NCBI RefSeq assembly: GCF_016888335.1
Contig: NZ_JAFEJG010000004.1
Location: forward strand, 1,178,001-1,242,000
DNA: 64,000 nucleotides
Reading direction: 5' to 3'
Source: Janibacter endophyticus
Lineage (GTDB): Bacteria > Actinomycetota > Actinomycetes > Actinomycetales > Dermatophilaceae
Shown here: in pieces, positions 63,201-64,000 of the stretch
Position numbering within the stretch: position 1 is the stretch's first letter
Layout of the letters: each line of letters opens with the position of its first letter
Notes under the pieces: generated by a model
What the model was told of the DNA's origin: nothing
Databases searched by the model: none
Seen by the model: the letters and a program-made list of their open reading frames with translations, nothing else
Made by a program: the position numbers and the translations under genes

Positions 63201-63626
63201 GCGGCCGCGATGGTCGACGTGCTCGACCTGCCCGGTCGGGTCGACGCGGCGGTCGACGACCCCGACCTGCCAGAGCTGCAGCAGCGATTCCTCGCGAGCG
63301 AGTGGGCGGCCCGCACCCCGATCGAGATCGAGCTGAGCCTCGAGGTGGTCATCGCGGGCCGTGCGGTCCGCGGCCGGGTCGACGCGGTCTTCGCCGACGG
63401 TGACGGGGGGGTGACGATCGTCGACTGGAAGACCGGGCGCGCCCCCACCGGCGACGCGGCTGCCGCCGCCGCGCTCCAGCTGAGCGTCTACCGGATCGCC
63501 TACGCCCGCTGGACCGGGCTGCCGGCCGAGCAGGTCCGGGCGGCGTTCTACTACGGGTCGACCGGCGAGACGGTCCGTCCGGAGCTCGTGGACGAGTCTG
63601 CCGTCGAGGACCTCCTGCGGCCCTGA
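60282..63626 (+). CDS. adnB: AdnB-like helicase-nuclease subunit
   Basis: 1114 residues. Walker A VVAGAGSGKTETMTARV near 88-104, GLTFTRKAAGELADRVG, LDFSDQMALAARL, VLLDEFQDTSEAQ (Walker B), AVGDPHQSIYAWRGAS, CHAAKGLEWDVVAVPGL and YVAFTRARQHLLVASS, a complete UvrD/PcrA motor. The C-terminal RecB-type nuclease has GRVDAVFADGDGGVTIVDWKTG. It forms the heterodimer with AdnA. GTG 60282 overlaps the adnA stop. Stops 4 nt before a convergent gene. Confidence 0.9.
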   Translation: MTEQGSLFDLEAEDDRDAPPTSSRPPTGPATTAVVASGAVAGERPRWSAVEVSRALGQEHPPTEEQARIIEAPLRAQLVVAGAGSGKTETMTARVVWLVANGLVEPEQVLGLTFTRKAAGELADRVGARLAALASSGLWAPPERDEAGALTLPGAPTITTYHSYAGQLVREHGPLLGRERDARLLTEAAAWQLAHEAVLSYDGPMQQIDWVEATVTKMVVGLAGELAEHLRTPEEVADHLLDLVRRWEAVELASKPLKAVADVRDALRDRALVLPIVRRYLDLKHERGVLDFSDQMALAARLASEIPQIGTEERSRYRVVLLDEFQDTSEAQLVLMTSLFAPEGQAPSPVTAVGDPHQSIYAWRGASATTLATFPERFGGAPVLHLSRSWRNDEAILEAANTVAEPLREGSAVPVRALGARPGAGRGQVWAARVEDAQAEAALVADWVKERRGDGRRSAAVLCRKRSQFTAIVGALAERGVPYEVVGLGGLLVTPEVADVIALLTVVQDPARGDRLMRLLTGPACRLGAADIAGLAAWAREGGPPRSRTAGVDLAPDSRDERTIVDALDDLPDASWEGPGGTRVSERALSRLRWLGAVVARLRTVAGQPLPDLVVEAERALGVDIEVLARPGWSPGAARAHLDAFADVAAQFAAGADRATLGGFIDWVEAAIAEERGLDRPVVDPTPDAVQVLTCHAAKGLEWDVVAVPGLVEATFPSHSSRARWDKKAEQWVMSEPTDTGWLHKTEGGLPYPLRGDRDGLPELFEHAPTSKEIGESITEFKQAAGRQALTEERRLAYVAFTRARQHLLVASSVWSATGKTPRMPSRFFEEVAALPGVHRIAEAALPETDANPNPLLEQTRAVLWPMPVESETRPALERSRSAVERRPDGPALDGTHPLDGEIELLLAEREAARRPAAPSVLLPPHLSTSALVSLARDEDDFASRLRRPMPEPPSRALRRGTTFHAWVEQHYGAAAMVDVLDLPGRVDAAVDDPDLPELQQRFLASEWAARTPIEIELSLEVVIAGRAVRGRVDAVFADGDGGVTIVDWKTGRAPTGDAAAAAALQLSVYRIAYARWTGLPAEQVRAAFYYGSTGETVRPELVDESAVEDLLRP

Positions 63627-63630
63627 CCCG

Positions 63631-64000
63631 TCAGCGGCGCCCCTCGGGCTCGACGTCCGACGGGTCCTCGTCGGTCTCCCCGGTCGCACGAGCCAAGGCT
63701 CCTGCGTCCTCGTCGGTCTCCCCGGTCGCACGAGCCAAGGCTCCTGCGTCCTCGTCGGTCTCCCCGGTCGCACGAGCCAAGGCTCCTGCGAGTTCCTGGG
63801 CGCTCGTCTCCTCGTCGAGGCGGCGCAGGGCGGAGGCCTGGTCCTCGGCGGCGTCGAGGTCGCCGGCGGCGACGGCGGCCATCATCGAGCGGACGAGCGA
63901 CATCTCGTGCGCGAGCCGGGCCCGGTCGACGAGGTGCGCGTCGGGCCGCTCCGAGCGGGTGTGCGCGTACGCCTCGAGGAAGGTGTCCAGTGACTCCTCG
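63631..64000 (-). CDS. Probable phosphotransferase, C-terminal part, with 14-residue repeats (5' end outside window)
   Basis: The frame is open to the right edge, at least 122 residues. ESLDTFLEAYAHTRSERPDA and HLVDRARLAHEMSLVRSMMA resemble the C-terminal helices of the aminoglycoside/macrolide phosphotransferase-like proteins encoded next to these helicases in many actinobacteria. The last 55 residues contain three identical 14-residue units (ALARATGETDEDAG) and an acidic end. Family assignment rests on a short helical stretch and context, so it is tentative. Confidence 0.55.
   Translation of the reverse strand, partial: EESLDTFLEAYAHTRSERPDAHLVDRARLAHEMSLVRSMMAAVAAGDLDAAEDQASALRRLDEETSAQELAGALARATGETDEDAGALARATGETDEDAGALARATGETDEDPSDVEPEGRR
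63665..63790. repeat. Three perfect 42-bp tandem repeats in coding sequence
   Basis: Identical units at 63665-63706, 63707-63748 and 63749-63790, 14 codons each, near the 3' end of the convergent gene. Perfect identity points to recent expansion and probable length variation between strains. Confidence 0.92.

Overview
The window comes from a very GC-rich (about 70-72 percent) actinobacterium. Mycothiol synthesis (mshB), an AdnAB helicase-nuclease pair, GTG starts, leaderless promoters and a gene order close to the Mycobacterium tuberculosis blocks around typA-mshB-dapC, dapD-dapE, sigE-htrA-tatB-mrp and parA-rhlE-TetR-adnAB point to the Actinomycetes. With no mycolate genes in view, a member of the Micrococcales, perhaps Intrasporangiaceae (Janibacter-like), is my best guess. 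The genus is inference. I see no rRNA, tRNA, CRISPR, prophage or complete insertion sequence.

Layout. 1-5.7 kb: end of typA, an LpqW-like lipoprotein, mshB, a flavin reductase and a VanW-family wall protein. 5.7-12.6 kb: an iron unit. A DtxR/IdeR-like box sits between a phosphopantetheinyl transferase gene and a divergent four-gene operon encoding an adenylation-carrier-membrane acyltransferase fusion and a ferric iron ABC importer; the four genes are joined by ATGA overlaps. 12.6-25.4 kb: a GNAT enzyme, ferredoxin, lysine/diaminopimelate genes (dapC, dapD, dapE), citrate synthase, small conserved actinobacterial proteins, a mannosyltransferase, leucyl aminopeptidase and an O-methyltransferase. 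25.4-31.7 kb: extracytoplasmic sigma factor, HtrA-type protease, TatB, Mrp, DUF1003 and an MgtE_N/CBS protein. 31.8-39.3 kb: genes of the ethylmalonyl-CoA type pathway (two CoA-ester lyases and an acyl-CoA dehydrogenase), interrupted by an accessory island of decaying genes. The island holds a mini L,D-transpeptidase, a RIO-type kinase, frameshifted genes and a PIN toxin, and two inverted 79-bp repeats lie at its edges. 39.3-51.8 kb: PIG-L deacetylase, pdxST with a divergent MocR regulator, aminopeptidase P, an AbiEi/DUF559-like protein, an O-antigen ligase-like protein, mesaconyl-CoA hydratase, purU, a PHP phosphoesterase and ParA. 51.9-64 kb: alcohol dehydrogenase, DEAD-box helicase, ferritin-like protein, small stress proteins, TetR regulator, adnA, adnB and the end of a probable phosphotransferase.

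Beyond genes, the window is rich in small repeats. The octamer CGAAGGGG (complement CCCCTTCG) occurs about 75 times by hand count, on both strands, often as inverted pairs forming hairpins at gene ends and beside other repeats, which resembles the behaviour of DNA uptake sequences. Two 85-bp palindromic elements, two 79-bp elements, a three-unit hairpin array before the sigma factor gene and a related 21-bp-arm hairpin inside a coding sequence are also present. Many genes carry a TAnnnT hexamer 6-8 nt before the start codon, as expected for leaderless transcripts.
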